Source: Mimachlamys varia
Taxonomy: Eukaryota; Mollusca; Bivalvia; Pectinida; Pectinidae
Assembly: GCA_947623455.1 (NCBI GenBank)
Contig: OX392532.1
Coordinates: 30,416,792 to 30,480,791, forward strand
Direction of reading: 5' to 3'
Length of the DNA: 64,000 nucleotides
Within the stretch, counting starts at the first letter, position 1. Each line of letters starts with the position of its first letter. Made by a program: the position numbers and the translations under genes. Shown piece after piece: positions 55,701 through 64,000 of this stretch. Below the pieces are notes generated by a model that searched no databases, had not been told where the DNA came from, and worked only from the letters and a program-made list of their open reading frames with translations.

Positions 55701-55832
55701 CGCAAACTCATCGACGGATGTGCATTTAAAATGTACGGACACTGGGTAAAGAAAGTGGACAACCAGAACCGAGCGGCTCTCTTCGAACACACCCCGCGTA
55801 ACGACTGGAAAGAGCAGCACCAAGATTCCTGA
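37701..55832 (+). CDS. PHKG: Phosphorylase b kinase gamma catalytic subunit
   Basis: Ser/Thr kinase subunit that phosphorylates and activates glycogen phosphorylase within the cytosolic PhK holoenzyme. Ten coding exons: 37701-37792, 45855-46030, 47773-47827, 51321-51386, 51797-51869, 53210-53300, 53950-54194, 54631-54711, 55083-55124, 55590-55832. All have GT-AG borders and matching phase, total 1164 bp (387 residues plus stop), the usual family length. N-terminal motif [13 protein letters not shown]; glycine loop G32-VSSVV; ATP lysine K52 (EYAVKII); catalytic D152 (HRDLKPEN); D170 (DFGFA); [10 protein letters not shown] at 187-196; [33 protein letters not shown]. In the gamma subunit the activation-loop phosphosite is replaced by Glu; an ELAEL stretch fits that. 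The C-terminal calmodulin-binding part ([35 protein letters not shown]) is present. Gene symbol is by family; vertebrates have two paralogues. Confidence 0.95.
38703..39069. mobile_element. TTAA-type MITE, copy F
   Basis: Left AGGCCCAATATACGTAACTT; right GTTACGTATACTGGCCCA, followed by TTAA (39070-39073). The left flank is TATAA. Same orientation as copy A. Confidence 0.75.
39490..39876. mobile_element. TTAA-type MITE, copy G
   Basis: TTAA (39486-39489), then AGGCTCACTATACATA; right end GTTACGTATATTGGGCCT followed by GTAA (one change from TTAA). Same orientation as copy B. Confidence 0.75.
40813..40893. repeat. 81-bp hairpin
   Basis: Left arm CACAGGCACTAGCCTCATGT, then CTATCCAACACCT; right arm AGGAGTTGGATAG, then ATGAGGCTATAGTGCCTGTG. 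About 30 bp of near-perfect pairing around a short AT-rich loop; the RNA form would be a pre-miRNA-sized stem. Confidence 0.85.
41240..41830. repeat. Diverged tandem duplication, about 490-bp unit
   Basis: The phrase ATGGAGAAAAACGTGAGTCTG (about 41288) recurs as ATGGAGAAAAACGTGAGCCTG (about 41769), each followed by AGGTCAG and a CGCCTC motif. Confidence 0.55.
42140..42790. repeat. Minisatellite, about 30-36-bp unit
   Basis: About 16 degenerate copies of GTTGATCAGGGATATTTCAC with TGTCATTG-type spacers. Confidence 0.9.
42791..43496 (+). promoter_or_regulatory. Possible upstream region of alternative PHKG exon
   Basis: Non-repetitive sequence between the minisatellite and the ATG at 43497, the expected place for a second promoter or 5' UTR. 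No core element is convincing. Assigned by position. Confidence 0.2.
43497..43990 (+). CDS. Candidate alternative first exon of PHKG
   Basis: Opens with ATG after an in-frame gap and runs 494 bp to a strong donor (GGAGT|GTAAGT). The phase (two bases over) is identical to that of exon 1, so splicing to exon 2 at 45855 gives FALGDICGV followed by GVSSVVRRC, a plausible kinase subdomain I. It encodes a 165-residue extension: a C-x2-C-x3-H-x2-C motif at C34-C44 ([11 protein letters not shown]), a short [11 protein letters not shown] repeat at about 58-68, then a polar region and [19 protein letters not shown]. It could give a differently regulated or targeted kinase. No domain is recognised. It could also be a chance frame, but the open length and phase fit argue against that. 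Confidence 0.6.
43991..45854 (+). other. PHKG intron, 3' part of intron 1
   Basis: AT-rich; holds a 91-bp palindromic repeat at 45557-45647. No other feature supported. Confidence 0.6.
45557..45647. repeat. 91-bp palindromic repeat, copy 1
   Basis: Starts TTAAATCATTCACCCCTGAT and ends GAGATGAATGAGTTAG; the middle carries the complement of GGACTATTCCAACCTTTGAA. Orientation is inverted relative to the other two copies. Confidence 0.8.
45855..46030 (+). CDS. PHKG: PHKG coding exon 2
   Basis: Residues 31-90 approximately: glycine loop [19 protein letters not shown]52 in AVKII, then [14 protein letters not shown]. Acceptor TTGTAG, donor ATCA|GTAAGC. Confidence 0.93.
46040..46470. repeat. Minisatellite, about 65-100-bp unit, in a PHKG intron
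   Basis: About five units with TTTTCCGGTGATAAGGGGAG, ATAATAAGATT and GATAAAGATTAATTATTCAAC phrases. Confidence 0.85.
46471..46988. other. Intronic sequence, no feature but a poly-G tract
   Basis: A poly-G tract lies at about 46639-46658. Nothing else seen. Confidence 0.5.
46989..47079. repeat. 91-bp palindromic repeat, copy 2
   Basis: Starts TTAACTCGTTCAACCCTGAG, ends TCAGGGGTAAAAAAGTTAA. Same length as copies 1 and 3. Confidence 0.85.
47172..47528. repeat. Tandem array, about 87-bp unit, four copies
   Basis: Unit phrases TTGATAACACAAGATATTTC, TTATGAAACTTTTAATTATA and CTATATCATAATCTTCAAAT. The first unit has a small insertion. Confidence 0.9.
47773..47827 (+). CDS. PHKG: PHKG coding exon 3
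   Basis: 55 bp encoding (I)[17 protein letters not shown](L). Acceptor TTTCAG, donor GAATT|GTAAGT. Confidence 0.93.
47929..48310. mobile_element. MITE-like inverted repeat in a PHKG intron
   Basis: Ends TAAAAATCTGATTAAAAT and its perfect complement ATTTTAATCAGATTTTTA. Inner pairs include GTCATTTCGTC / GACGAAATGAC at about 48126-48166 and GGTCATGTCC / GAACGTGACC. About 382 bp, no coding capacity. Confidence 0.7.
48311..48985. other. Intronic sequence, nothing recognised
   Basis: AT-rich; short frames only. Confidence 0.5.
48990..49372. repeat. Interspersed repeat with stem-loop, copy 1
   Basis: Begins TCTCTTACCCTGGACATGGA, ends CAAGGGGGTGAAAGATTCTT. Contains the hairpin GGTAAGATTCTTAAGCTGCC / GGCAACTTAATAATCTTACC at about 49257-49321 and mirrored GGGGAATCTCAACC / GGTTGAGATTCCCC-type arms. 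Two further copies at 60140-60920. Confidence 0.75.
49434..50212. repeat. Minisatellite, about 66-bp unit, 12 copies, in a PHKG intron
   Basis: Unit: TCTGTCAAATGTGAAAATAA, AATCTGGTGTATAGTTTTAT, ATAATACTCAGGAAAATTTA, AATAAA. Copies differ by few bases. Two variants (GGTGTAG and GGTGTATAG) alternate, which suggests higher-order amplification. Confidence 0.95.
50213..50805 (+). other. Intronic sequence upstream of alternative exon
   Basis: No recognised element. The position would suit a promoter for the candidate exon at 50806. Confidence 0.3.
50806..50957 (+). CDS. Candidate internal first exon of PHKG (N-lobe-less form)
   Basis: ATG at 50806 (context TTAAAATGGCG) opens a 152-bp frame ending at donor AAAAG|GTAAAT, two bases past a codon. 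This phase joins exon 4 at 51321 to read CDKR followed by [10 protein letters not shown], in frame with the kinase. The product would have 51 new residues ([20 protein letters not shown]... ending GSLCDKR) and lack the glycine loop, K52 and the first strands, but keep HRDLKPEN, DFG and the regulatory tail. Likely inactive as a kinase if made. Phase agreement could occur by chance, at about one in three. Confidence 0.45.
51055..51290 (+). repeat. tRNA-derived SINE
   Basis: Body ACCATGTCGGTTTTCTCCTG then GTACTCCAGTTTCCTCCC; tail GGGGCCAACAAGAGTCATTT then ATAATTGTTGTAAAACAAATG. Same family as 35012-35260 and 5750-6962. It ends about 30 bp before exon 4. Confidence 0.7.
51321..51386 (+). CDS. PHKG: PHKG coding exon 4
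   Basis: 66 bp encoding (L)[21 protein letters not shown](R). Acceptor TTTCAG, donor AACAAG|GTAAGG. Confidence 0.93.
51797..51869 (+). CDS. PHKG: PHKG coding exon 5
   Basis: (R)[17 protein letters not shown] then IVHRDLK with catalytic D152. Acceptor TTTCAG, donor AAA|GTAAGT. Confidence 0.95.
52795..52924. repeat. Palindromic element in a PHKG intron
   Basis: Arms 52795-52827 and 52893-52924 pair over about 32 bp (ACAGTATCTTCAGTAATACC; complement GGTATTACTGAAGACACTGT) around a 65-bp middle that itself has CACGAGTG / CACTCGTG. Confidence 0.85.
53210..53300 (+). CDS. PHKG: PHKG coding exon 6
   Basis: [20 protein letters not shown] with magnesium-binding D170, then [10 protein letters not shown]. 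Donor GCTG|GTAAGA. Confidence 0.95.
53950..54194 (+). CDS. PHKG: PHKG coding exon 7
   Basis: 245 bp: [72 protein letters not shown]. Acceptor TTGTTAG, donor CTG|GTGAGT. Covers the activation loop, APE and subdomains IX-X. Confidence 0.96.
54631..54711 (+). CDS. PHKG: PHKG coding exon 8
   Basis: [20 protein letters not shown] then HPFFKRE, kinase subdomain XI with its conserved Arg. Acceptor TTAAAG, donor GAG|GTAAGT. Confidence 0.95.
55083..55124 (+). CDS. PHKG: PHKG coding exon 9 (micro-exon)
   Basis: 42 bp encoding [14 protein letters not shown], the start of the C-terminal regulatory segment. Donor AGG|GTAAGT. Confidence 0.9.
55590..55832 (+). CDS. PHKG: PHKG coding exon 10 and stop
   Basis: [20 protein letters not shown] through [19 protein letters not shown] and [12 protein letters not shown] to TGA at 55830-55832. 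Includes the calmodulin-binding part of the family's C-terminus. Confidence 0.95.
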   Translation, partial: AAVICVNFFFRMRFFKNNPPPVSGEVMSDNPYSVKNVRKLIDGCAFKMYGHWVKKVDNQNRAALFEHTPRNDWKEQHQDS

Positions 55833-56042
55833 TTACTCGGATTCATATGATGTAAAGACCTTTGCTTCTATTGCAATTGGTTTATACTACATGTGCCCAA
55901 TGTGAACGGATTTAGACATCACAGATAAAACAGTGCTTCTTATTGGATAGATGTATGTGGAGAACGACATTACACAGGTTTCATGGTGGAGTTCATATGT
56001 GCAGTGCTTTTGCAGAAGTAAAAATTATTGTTGCCAAATAAA
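55833..56042 (+). terminator. PHKG 3' UTR with first poly(A) signal
   Basis: An AATAAA hexamer at 56037-56042 is the first canonical signal after the stop. The true cleavage site cannot be fixed by eye and longer 3' ends are possible. Confidence 0.45.
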
Positions 56043-59000
56043 ATATATGGAAAGTGAAAGTAGACTCCTCAAAAACTGAATGTGCTTAATATCACCACCC
56101 AGCTTTTTCTACACATCAAAACCAAATGTGATATATTTGTTTGTTTCCCCCTCGTTCTGATATTCAGGAACTAACCAGTCCCATTGATTGTGGCACTTGT
56201 CCACTCTTGAACGTTTTAACAGTTTCATCTTTTAAAATCATTTTACATTATTTTTATCAGGTTTCAATTTTGATGCTTGACGAAAGTGACTTTAAACCCT
56301 CGACATGAAATTTGTTCATTTATATTTCATCATGTATAAATGATTTTATTTAAGACTTTCCGTTTTTTATGTTATTTCATTTTATGAAATTGTTTGTTAA
56401 ATTGAACTGGTCCTTCTGAGAAATGTCCGTACCCCAATTACCACCAGGTATTGGAAATCAAATTACTTAAGTTACTTTTCATATGTTACCATGGTTACAT
56501 GTTATTTGTCGGTGCTGGCCCAGGTATAGATATCGGAACTCATTATCCATACCAAGACTGCTACCCTAGTAAAATGTCGCAGTCAGCGCTGGCCTCGATA
56601 TATAATATGGCATGTACATAACATGGACACGATCTTTTGTTTTTTCTGACGGGTATGGACCTCTATTGTCGTTGTGTAAATGTGGCATGCTAGTGTTATC
56701 TTGTGTGATACACAATCTCAGTGCACTTGTAAGAGATTGAGTTTTGATGACTTCCGTAATAGATTTAATCTTCCTCACCTTGGAAGAAGTAAATAACCGG
56801 TGAAGTACAAAAAAATGTGGTACTCTATTTTGCCTACCAGGGCCAGTAACTCATTCCACTGTCTTTGGTACCACCGGTGTGACCTGTTAAATGTTTATAT
56901 ATGTAGTTACATCTGTATCCATCATGACATGAATGTTTGTTTTATTAGAATCCTCACCCTTCCACTCATGGTTTTGAGACATATTTTGGCCTAAAGCTAC
57001 TCCATGGCGTGCTTTCATCTTCTGCTAGCAAAAAAATTCCTTGAGGATTTGGAATGGATAGAAAATGTTTTGGATCAGATTTAGTCTTGAAGGGATTTGT
57101 AGGATATGGGTTTTAGTTTTTAGAGAAGTTGCTTTGCTAATTAGCTAAAAGTGGAAATGGGAATATAGGGATAGGGGGGCAAAGACAAGCTATTTGATTG
57201 CATATTGCATTAAGAAGCTTATTCTCGTAATTTAAAAATTATATCATTTACCTGGAGTCATCCTTAGATATTGATTAAAAAAGTGCTATCAGGGGTGTAA
57301 AAAGGGTCACAACTTAGAAATATAAATTATGAACGAGATCCCTTCCTCTATATAAAACCCTGTGACCCTTTCCTCTTTATAAAACCCAAGATACAATGGC
57401 TAAGGGGTTCGGTCCTGCCCATTGGGATTTGGTCCTTGTGTGTTTTCTATTTGTGGTCCCCACAATTGATATTACATATAACCACAGTGTGCCCTGGCCA
57501 CCATTTGGTCATAAAGCGGACATGGTGGCGATACAAACCCCAGAACCATATAAACAACTGCATGAATAAAGAGACATTAACATCATAATACATGTATCAG
57601 AATTTTCCACGATGTCTAGCCTTGCCCGAGGGTCATATCAAAAACACAATTTTGATCTCCCTGCTGTATGTGTTTACTGGTCATCAAGAGATTAACACAA
57701 TCATGCTAACAAGATAATTACGCGGGTCAGGCCCCACCCCAGGGGACTTATGAACAGTATTACAGATCTACTGTATGTGGTGTTGCCACCATTGCTTTAG
57801 TATCAGGTGGGTAATACAGCCCTTAGGGGCCTGTTATTGATAAATTGTGTATGTGTGCTTCAGGTTTTCACCCTCCTGGATATATCTTTCTTATGTAATG
57901 CCATCACAGGTTATGGTATTTGAGGAAATGAAATTTTCTTTTCATACATGTTATGATCTTTTAAGGAACAAAGTTTTCTTTTCAAAACAAAATCTTACGG
58001 TCACGTGAATTATAAAATCATCTTGAAAATGGAGTAATGTAAAGGTTGTGGAATCTTTATAAATTTTGTTGAAATAATTATGATTCTTTAGAAATTTGTT
58101 TGAGACTGTTTCAAAACCAGGTACCACAAAAAGATACAATTTCAAGCAATAACTATGATCACAAGCCACAGGTATTGTGCTAGTCAGTGAGTTTAGGACG
58201 GTGATACTGTGTTGGATGTGAGCATTTTGTACATGCTGTTTGCTGCTAGCTTGGTGTGTACGAGTCATTCATGTTGCTGTATAATCTAAAACTGAAAATA
58301 AGAGATTTTTACAGCCTTCTGTTGACAATAATAAACTTTAAAACATTTTGATTGTGTTGTAGTTTTTTTTTGTTTGATGGATAATGCTTTTAGGTTTTGA
58401 AGGGGCCAGTGATAAGGAGATAACGAAGGATCTTGGGTCCACTTCTTTTGTGTGTAAGCCATGTGCTACATTGATGTCTACTTTAAATTTGAATTTCGCC
58501 ATCAATCAAAACACACAAAATTCTTAATCATACTCTTTCGGAGTCTCCCTGGTCTTATTCTCTTGTGCATTTCAAGAGTCTGTGTAAATCTTTCTTTGTT
58601 CATGTAATTTGTCGTACATGTATATGATGTAATTGTCAGAGGAGGATGCAAAGGCGAGTTTAAATCAAGGACACTAACCTGTGCAACTTTAAACAATGTA
58701 TAATGCATTACAGAATTTATTAGGGGTTGTAATATTTGGTGATACAAACCTTTATAAACCCTTTGAATGCAGAGAGATCTTGTATAAATTCTGGTTCTTC
58801 CAATATGGTTTGTAAATATTCACCTCACATTTTGGTTCTAGTGCAAAATGAAAAAAAAAAAGTATAAAACAGCAGAGCTAGAGAGAAATTCAATTTGTCT
58901 TTGTAAGAATAAATTCTATTCTATTGACATGCTGACAGGCTATAGCTACAGCCATTTTCTTTTATCAACTGAATAACAGAGGACCTGCTTCTGTGGTCTA

Positions 59001-59440
59001 AAGGAACCAATAACATATTTCCGGTTCTTAAGATGGCAGAGGGTCCATAATTATGTAGCTTTAATTACCTAGTAATATTTTGAAAGCATATGCATTATGT
59101 TGGAATCCGTAAAGGGCTATCAAGTTTAAAACTTTAAAGAAAATTAAAAGACATAAAAATGACACATACAAATAATTCATACAACAATTTATTATAGAAA
59201 CTTTTTTAACATGATTTAATACATCAATATTTATGTATTTACCTACTATCACAGGCATTATTTTTAGCACTTGAGACTTTTATGTACATGTCTAACCATA
59301 TATATATCTATAATGTATGTATGGAAATTGTTAAAAATGACACCTACACATAATTAAAGTTTTCACTCGAAAAAAGGGAGCTCACTCCATCAAAGGGAGC
59401 TCTTCAGACTGTTTTTATTCAAACCTTATACATATAAAGT
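56043..59440. other. PHKG downstream region, no gene recognised
   Basis: Unique-looking AT-rich DNA. Frames at 56566-56778, 57951-58268 and 58502-58747 have no recognisable domain. Parts may be extended 3' UTR. Confidence 0.4.
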
Positions 59441-59610
59441 ATAACCCCACTTACTCAAACTTGTGGGACCTGATCAATACAGTGTAGTTTGAGGAAAACA
59501 TGATATTTGAGTAAACTGAGTTGAATATGTTCGAACTCGGTCGAACCAAACAAATGTGCAATGAATGAAGGGTTTTTCGAGTAAACCAGGTTCGAGTAAA
59601 TGGGGTTTTA
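59441..59610. mobile_element. Small DNA element, pogo/mariner-like ends
   Basis: Left end ATAACCCCACTTACTCAAAC; right end TTCGAGTAAATGGGGTTTTA, inverted and bounded by TA. The internal phrase GTTCGAACTCGGTCGAACC fits the class of mariner-type MITEs. About 170 bp, non-coding. Confidence 0.6.
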
Positions 59611-60139
59611 CTTTACCACTAGAATAGCATCTCAAACATCTAATCAAAGATTTTTTGTAAATGCTGAAATAAACTTAAATGCAAAAATATGCCTGATTGC
59701 TACTCCAACAATGTTAGAGGTTTAACACGCTAAAATACTTTTGACAGGCGCTGTGTCGCAGTCGGCAAAATCATTTCCGATAAATAAAGGCCTACCAGCT
59801 GCGGCCTCTTATTTGATAGGAGTAGCCTGATTGCATGTACAGAGTAATGACATGCATACAATGGCATTTCAAATTCTACAATAGCTATACTTATTTATTA
59901 TATAGCAACAGGACAGTCATATTGGCTAGCAAACCTGGTAAATGAAAACTTCAACATCAAATGCTGACACCATGCAATCTGACCATACTTAACATTAGAT
60001 TATCACATTTATAACGTTCATCTGATGATTTTGGAATTTATCTTTCACAGTTACAGTCTCCAAGTGCGAAAGAGGGTATTATTCAATATGTCATATACTT
60101 TTTTTTCTCTGGATTCGACCAGGTGAATTATATACGTTT
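59611..60139. other. No recognised gene
   Basis: AT-rich; nothing supported. Confidence 0.45.
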
Positions 60140-60462
60140 TTCTCTTACCCTGGACAGGGATATCCGTACTTTTACTGGTGTGAGATTTTCTTATCTCACC
60201 CTAGGTTGAAACAAGCTCTCAGCAATTGTATGATGTTGTAGCAACAATATGAAGACGTCACGTTGACACCTCAGTCACATCACATCAACATTGTCTTACA
60301 TTGATTTAGTGTCAATATTAGATATATATGAGGGAAATCTCAACCCTCGGGGTAAAATCTTAAGCTGCCAAACACTTGGCAAGCCTCGTGCTTAGCAACT
60401 TAAGAATCTTACCTCTCAGGTTGAGATTTCCCTGTCTCACCCCCAAGGGGTGAAAGATTCTT
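60140..60462. repeat. Interspersed stem-loop repeat, copy 2
   Basis: Starts TCTCTTACCCTGGACAGGGA and ends AAGGGGTGAAAGATTCTT, collinear with 48990-49372, slightly shortened. Confidence 0.8.
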
Positions 60463-60916
60463 TTATTCTCTTTCCCTGGACAGGGATATCGACACTTTTA
60501 CTGGTGTCTCACCCTAGGCTCTCAACAATTGTATGATGTCGTAGCAACATTACGATGACGTTGGGGCAACAATACAATTACATCATGTCGACACCTCAAT
60601 CACATCACATCAACATTGTCTTGCATCGAGACCTCAATCACATCACATCAACATTGTCTTGCATCGACACCTCAATCACATCACATCAACATTGTCTTGC
60701 ATTGATGTAACGTCAATATTAGATTATACATGAGGGTAACAGGTTAGGAGAAAAATAATCATTCACCTCCTTGGTAGTGAGACAGGAGATCTCATCCCTC
60801 AGGTAAGATTCTTAAGCTGCCAAACACTTGGCAAGCCTTGTGCTTGGCAACTTAAGAATCTTACCTCTCGGGTTGAGATTCCCCTGTGTCGCCCACAAGG
60901 GGGTGAAAGATTCTTT
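60463..60916. repeat. Interspersed stem-loop repeat, copy 3, internally expanded
   Basis: Directly follows copy 2. Contains three tandem units of about 46 bp (CACCTCAATCACATCACATC, AACATTGTCTTGCATCGA) at about 60592-60703, absent from the other copies. The frame at 60828-61031 is not a gene. Confidence 0.85.
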
Positions 60917-62150
60917 TAGTCACGTGATAGTGGGGCATGTGTACTTTCAGTGTATCGCCAAAACATCAGTAGCACAAAATAATATTCAAAAAGAGCTTCT
61001 ATGTCTTTTTAGACGTCATGTCTATCTATAGCTACATGGTGACATTGTACTGGTCAGTAGAAATTTCTTTTTTAAAGCATCCTAAAGTTCGGTCATTTTT
61101 GTCCTGATTTACCGACACTTTAATCCAACAAAGTCGGTTAACTACCAATTTACTATTACGCCAGAAGTATACATGCCCCTCTTAATGTTACATGTGACTG
61201 CCAAATCATGCGATATTTATTCTTGGATTTGTATCTCGGAAACAGCATAGTGAAACAATAAGAATTGTATAATATTTCAAAATGGGTCAAAGTGAGAACA
61301 TTATTTTGGAATTATACAGGCGCAACAAAAAAACATTTATTTCATATCGACAAAATAAGATCTGGTCCTATATAAATTGGCACATTTTACACAAACAAAC
61401 AATACAACATGACAATAATTATATGTGGCTCACCACTTACATCTTGGATCAACATGCACCAGTATTTTCATTTATTTATTGATTATGATACGCAACACTA
61501 ATTACAAAAACAACTCTAGTACTTATAAATGAGATCCCATCTTCATCTTTCGTAGTTCACAATTGAAATTATACAGTGCTATTTTTTTTTTCTTAATTCA
61601 TAAAGGGTTTTGTGCACCTGACTTTTCTGCTTCTACATTAGTTAATAAAATTTCAATTCCCATCTTTTGGCCTCTAGCATCACTGAAGAGTCCTAGGAGC
61701 ATTGAAACAGTTGTAAGATGCAGTTCAACTAATATTTTTTGGGATACTGTATCTATTACTAAATCTAAAGGTGCAGCATATGTGTGTGTTACATCATCAT
61801 GCAGATATACTGCCTTGCACTGAATCTTGCCTATTCACAAAACTTCAGATGTGTAAATCTATTGCAAAATTCTATTGCAAACACATAATCAAGTAATTAC
61901 AATTACAGATCCACAGCAATTAATTGAAGCATGCTTTCAAATCTACTACAGTTGAATTTTAGGACTTTGATTTGAATGCAAATTCAAAAAAAATCAAATA
62001 ACAATCCTTTGATGAAAATGATAACATGATGAGCTTAACCATTTTATAACACTAGGTTCTGTGTTGTCTCAAAATAGTTTACAAATTATTATTCATGGTT
62101 ATGGAGATTTTGAGACAGTTAATATCTTTCTCAACTCCTTGGGGAGCATA
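60917..62150. other. No recognised gene
   Basis: Short frames (61282-61482, 61563-61823) are unrecognised. Possibly the distal 3' UTR of the minus-strand gene ending at 62580. Confidence 0.35.
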
Positions 62151-62194
62151 CAGCTAGTGCTGCCATGTCGGGCGAAACGGCTTCCATTGAAAAA

Positions 62195-62579
62195 TATCAG
62201 CCCTCTCCAACCACAAATGGAGTATCAACAGGTTGCCCTTCTCGTCGGCCAGGGCCTTTATAACGTCCAATAACAAAAGGGGTTTAAACGTTTAAATTTA
62301 ATCCAAATCTACCGGTCAAAGTTCTGTGAGACTGCCGATGGAAACATCTTGACACAACAACAGGTTGCTTCTCATCGGCCAGGGGGCTTTTAAATAACCT
62401 CCAATAACGAAAGGGGTTTAAACGTTTAAATTTAGTCCAAATCTACCGGTCAAAGTTCTGTGAGGCTGCCAATAGAAACATCTTGACACAACAACAGGTT
62501 GCTTCTCATCGGCCAGGGCCTTAATAACGTCCAATAACTAAACAGCTTTAAACGTTTAAATTTAGTCTGAATGTACCGG
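62195..62579 (-). repeat. Tandem copies of a terminal exon segment
   Basis: Three degenerate units of about 125 bp lie downstream (minus sense) of the real last exon. Each repeats its 3' portion: sequence equivalent to CTGTTGTGTCAAGATGTTTC through CTTTGACCGGTA, plus a spacer (TTTAAACGTTTAAACC) not in the coding part. Units lie at about 62195-62320, 62325-62447 and 62450-62575. The clearest minus-strand frame (62450-62647) runs through two units. Confidence 0.85.
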
Positions 62580-63385
62580 TCAAAGTTCTGTGAGACTGCC
62601 GATGGAAACATCTTGACACAACAGTAGGTCGCCCTTCTCATCAGCAAGGGCCTTTATAACGTCCAGTAACAAGTCTTTACTGAGTCTACGGATCTCTGGT
62701 AGGCGCGCCACCTGTAAAGGAATGTCGGTAATAAAGAATGAGAGGTAAAACACACAAATTATCAATAGTAAGGAGATGTACATTAAATAGAATAACATAT
62801 CATAAAGGATAACAAATACATTAACTCATTCACCCCTGAGATATCATAATGGACTTTCCCAACCTTTGAATTGGAAGAGTTCCAATGTGTCATCAGAGGT
62901 AAATCAGTTAACATTATTTATCTGGCACCTAGATTGCGTTATATTGAAAATAAAAGCAATCTGACAGGTGTTAATTGCTTATATTTACATTTCAGATAAT
63001 TATAATCTTATACATTATCATGTTATTTTCTTTCCAATTTATAAAGGTTTTTTCTGTTAATACATGTATACTACCACACCGGAAGAGCATTCTATTAATG
63101 ATTAACATAAAGCTATAATGTGTGATATTTGAGGAAACATGCAAAGCGCTGAGCACGCTGTCAACATGGCGCCAAAATGATGTCATATTACTGTCCAGAC
63201 GGTATCTATATACTCCTGTAAATACAATATAGATTAACAAGGATTTAAAATAAGGGAACAATGTAAAGTGTAAATATAACACTACCAGTATATATAAAGA
63301 TTACCTTGGTGAAGTGGTGTACAATCAGATTCAGAGCATGTTTCTTCATGTCTAGTGCCTGGATCTTATCAGCCGCTTCTAGAAT
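62580..63385 (-). CDS. Last two exons of a probable BTB-type protein (5' part outside window)
   Basis: Two minus-strand exons: 63305-63385 (81 bp, [20 protein letters not shown] then IVHHFTK) and 62580-62711 ([36 protein letters not shown], ending GSLTEL and TGA). Acceptors TTACAG and TTTACAG, donor AAG|GTAATC, phase 0. The helical sequence pattern after a BTB domain suggests a RCBTB-, LZTR1- or similar BTB/BACK-type C-terminus, but I cannot name the family with confidence. The last 15-20 residues match what the downstream tandem units repeat. Upstream exons lie beyond 64000. Confidence 0.65.
62821..62911. repeat. 91-bp palindromic repeat, copy 3
   Basis: Starts TTAACTCATTCACCCCTGAG and ends TCAGAGGTAAATCAGTTAA. 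It lies in the intron of the minus-strand gene. Confidence 0.85.
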
Positions 63386-64000
63386 CTGTAACATATAATT
63401 TCTTAATATTAAATATTGTCGACATACCAATTGTAAACCTGGTGCCCCCACAATTGTATTGTTAAGGGCTTTTACATAATTAACTGTGTTGGGAGAGGAG
63501 GGAGATAGCTGTACTAATCTATCATGGATGGTGGCCAGGGTTAAAACCAGTAGTGTATTCCTTTTATCGGAACGTTTCAGATGTGCTAATTTGGAACTGG
63601 TCCCCTAAATGGAACAGAACTTATCAAATTCCTTTTCTGCGAGTGAAAATCTAATAATCGAAAAGGAAAAAGAAACAACTTTTCCGGAAAAAACCAAAAT
63701 GGTTTAGTCCGAAAATCTACGGAACAATGCGAGTTATCGCTTTTATTAACAAATTTTACACACTAGGATTCGGTAATGATATATTTTACTGAAGAAATGA
63801 AGTCTAATTGGTTACACTTATAGCTATTTCCAATTTATTGAAAATCTGAAACGAAAACATTTCACTGGGCACCAAATTGGATCCAACTTGGCACATTACC
63901 GACAAACCGGTTCGTATCGGGGGAACGTCGCATTCCATTTAACAGAATGTTCCACAAAATGGAACAAGCTACAGATCTTACTACATTCCTTATATTAAAT
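63386..64000 (-). other. Intron of the minus-strand gene; nothing recognised
   Basis: Follows (in minus sense, precedes) the exon at 63305-63385. A weak inverted pattern around 63560-63980 (GGAACGTTTCAGATG... and AATGGAACAAG) suggests another repeat but is not resolved. Confidence 0.35.

Noticed and set aside
55503..55846. Minus-strand ORFs opposite the last kinase exon
   Set aside because: Antisense shadows of PHKG exon 10.

Overview
The window reads as nuclear DNA of an invertebrate animal, most likely a bivalve mollusc. This is inference. It is AT-rich and mostly non-coding, with one widely spaced multi-exon gene using GT-AG introns, dense short interspersed and fold-back repeats, minisatellites inside introns, a DIRS-type retrotransposon and a single-exon B-box gene. 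No ribosomal RNA, convincing functional tRNA, CRISPR array or bacterial operon was seen.

Layout. 1-12.3 kb is repeat-rich: a broken LINE reverse-transcriptase tail, tRNA-derived SINEs, TTAA-flanked MITEs and a fold-back family, including a three-level nest (MITE in fold-back in SINE) at about 5.75-6.96 kb. 12.3-19.06 kb is an apparently complete DIRS-like tyrosine-recombinase retrotransposon: three open frames (Gag-like; RT, RNase H and methyltransferase-like region; tyrosine recombinase), perfect 141-bp inverted terminal repeats, and the internal complementary region that defines the group. 19-23.4 kb holds repeats and two minisatellites. 23.47-24.99 kb is a minus-strand, intronless B-box/coiled-coil/propeller protein (504 residues). 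25-37.7 kb is repeat-rich sequence with one weak candidate membrane-protein gene on the minus strand.

37.70-55.83 kb is the catalytic (gamma) subunit of phosphorylase kinase on the plus strand. I reconstructed ten coding exons with in-phase GT-AG junctions giving 387 codons plus stop. Two further candidate first exons sit inside its introns and join in the correct phase. One (43497-43990) would replace the N-terminus by a 165-residue Cys/His-containing extension. The other (50806-50957) would make a form lacking the ATP-binding N-lobe. 55.8-62.1 kb is the 3' flank and more repeats. 62.58-63.39 kb carries the last two exons of a minus-strand gene, probably a BTB-type protein, whose final exon has been tandemly copied downstream.

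The kinase is the only metabolic gene (glycogen breakdown). The others do not form a functional unit with it. The most interesting signals are the two alternative kinase starts, the intact DIRS element, the terminal-exon repeats at 62.2-62.6 kb, and several unnamed small TTAA-flanked palindromic families.
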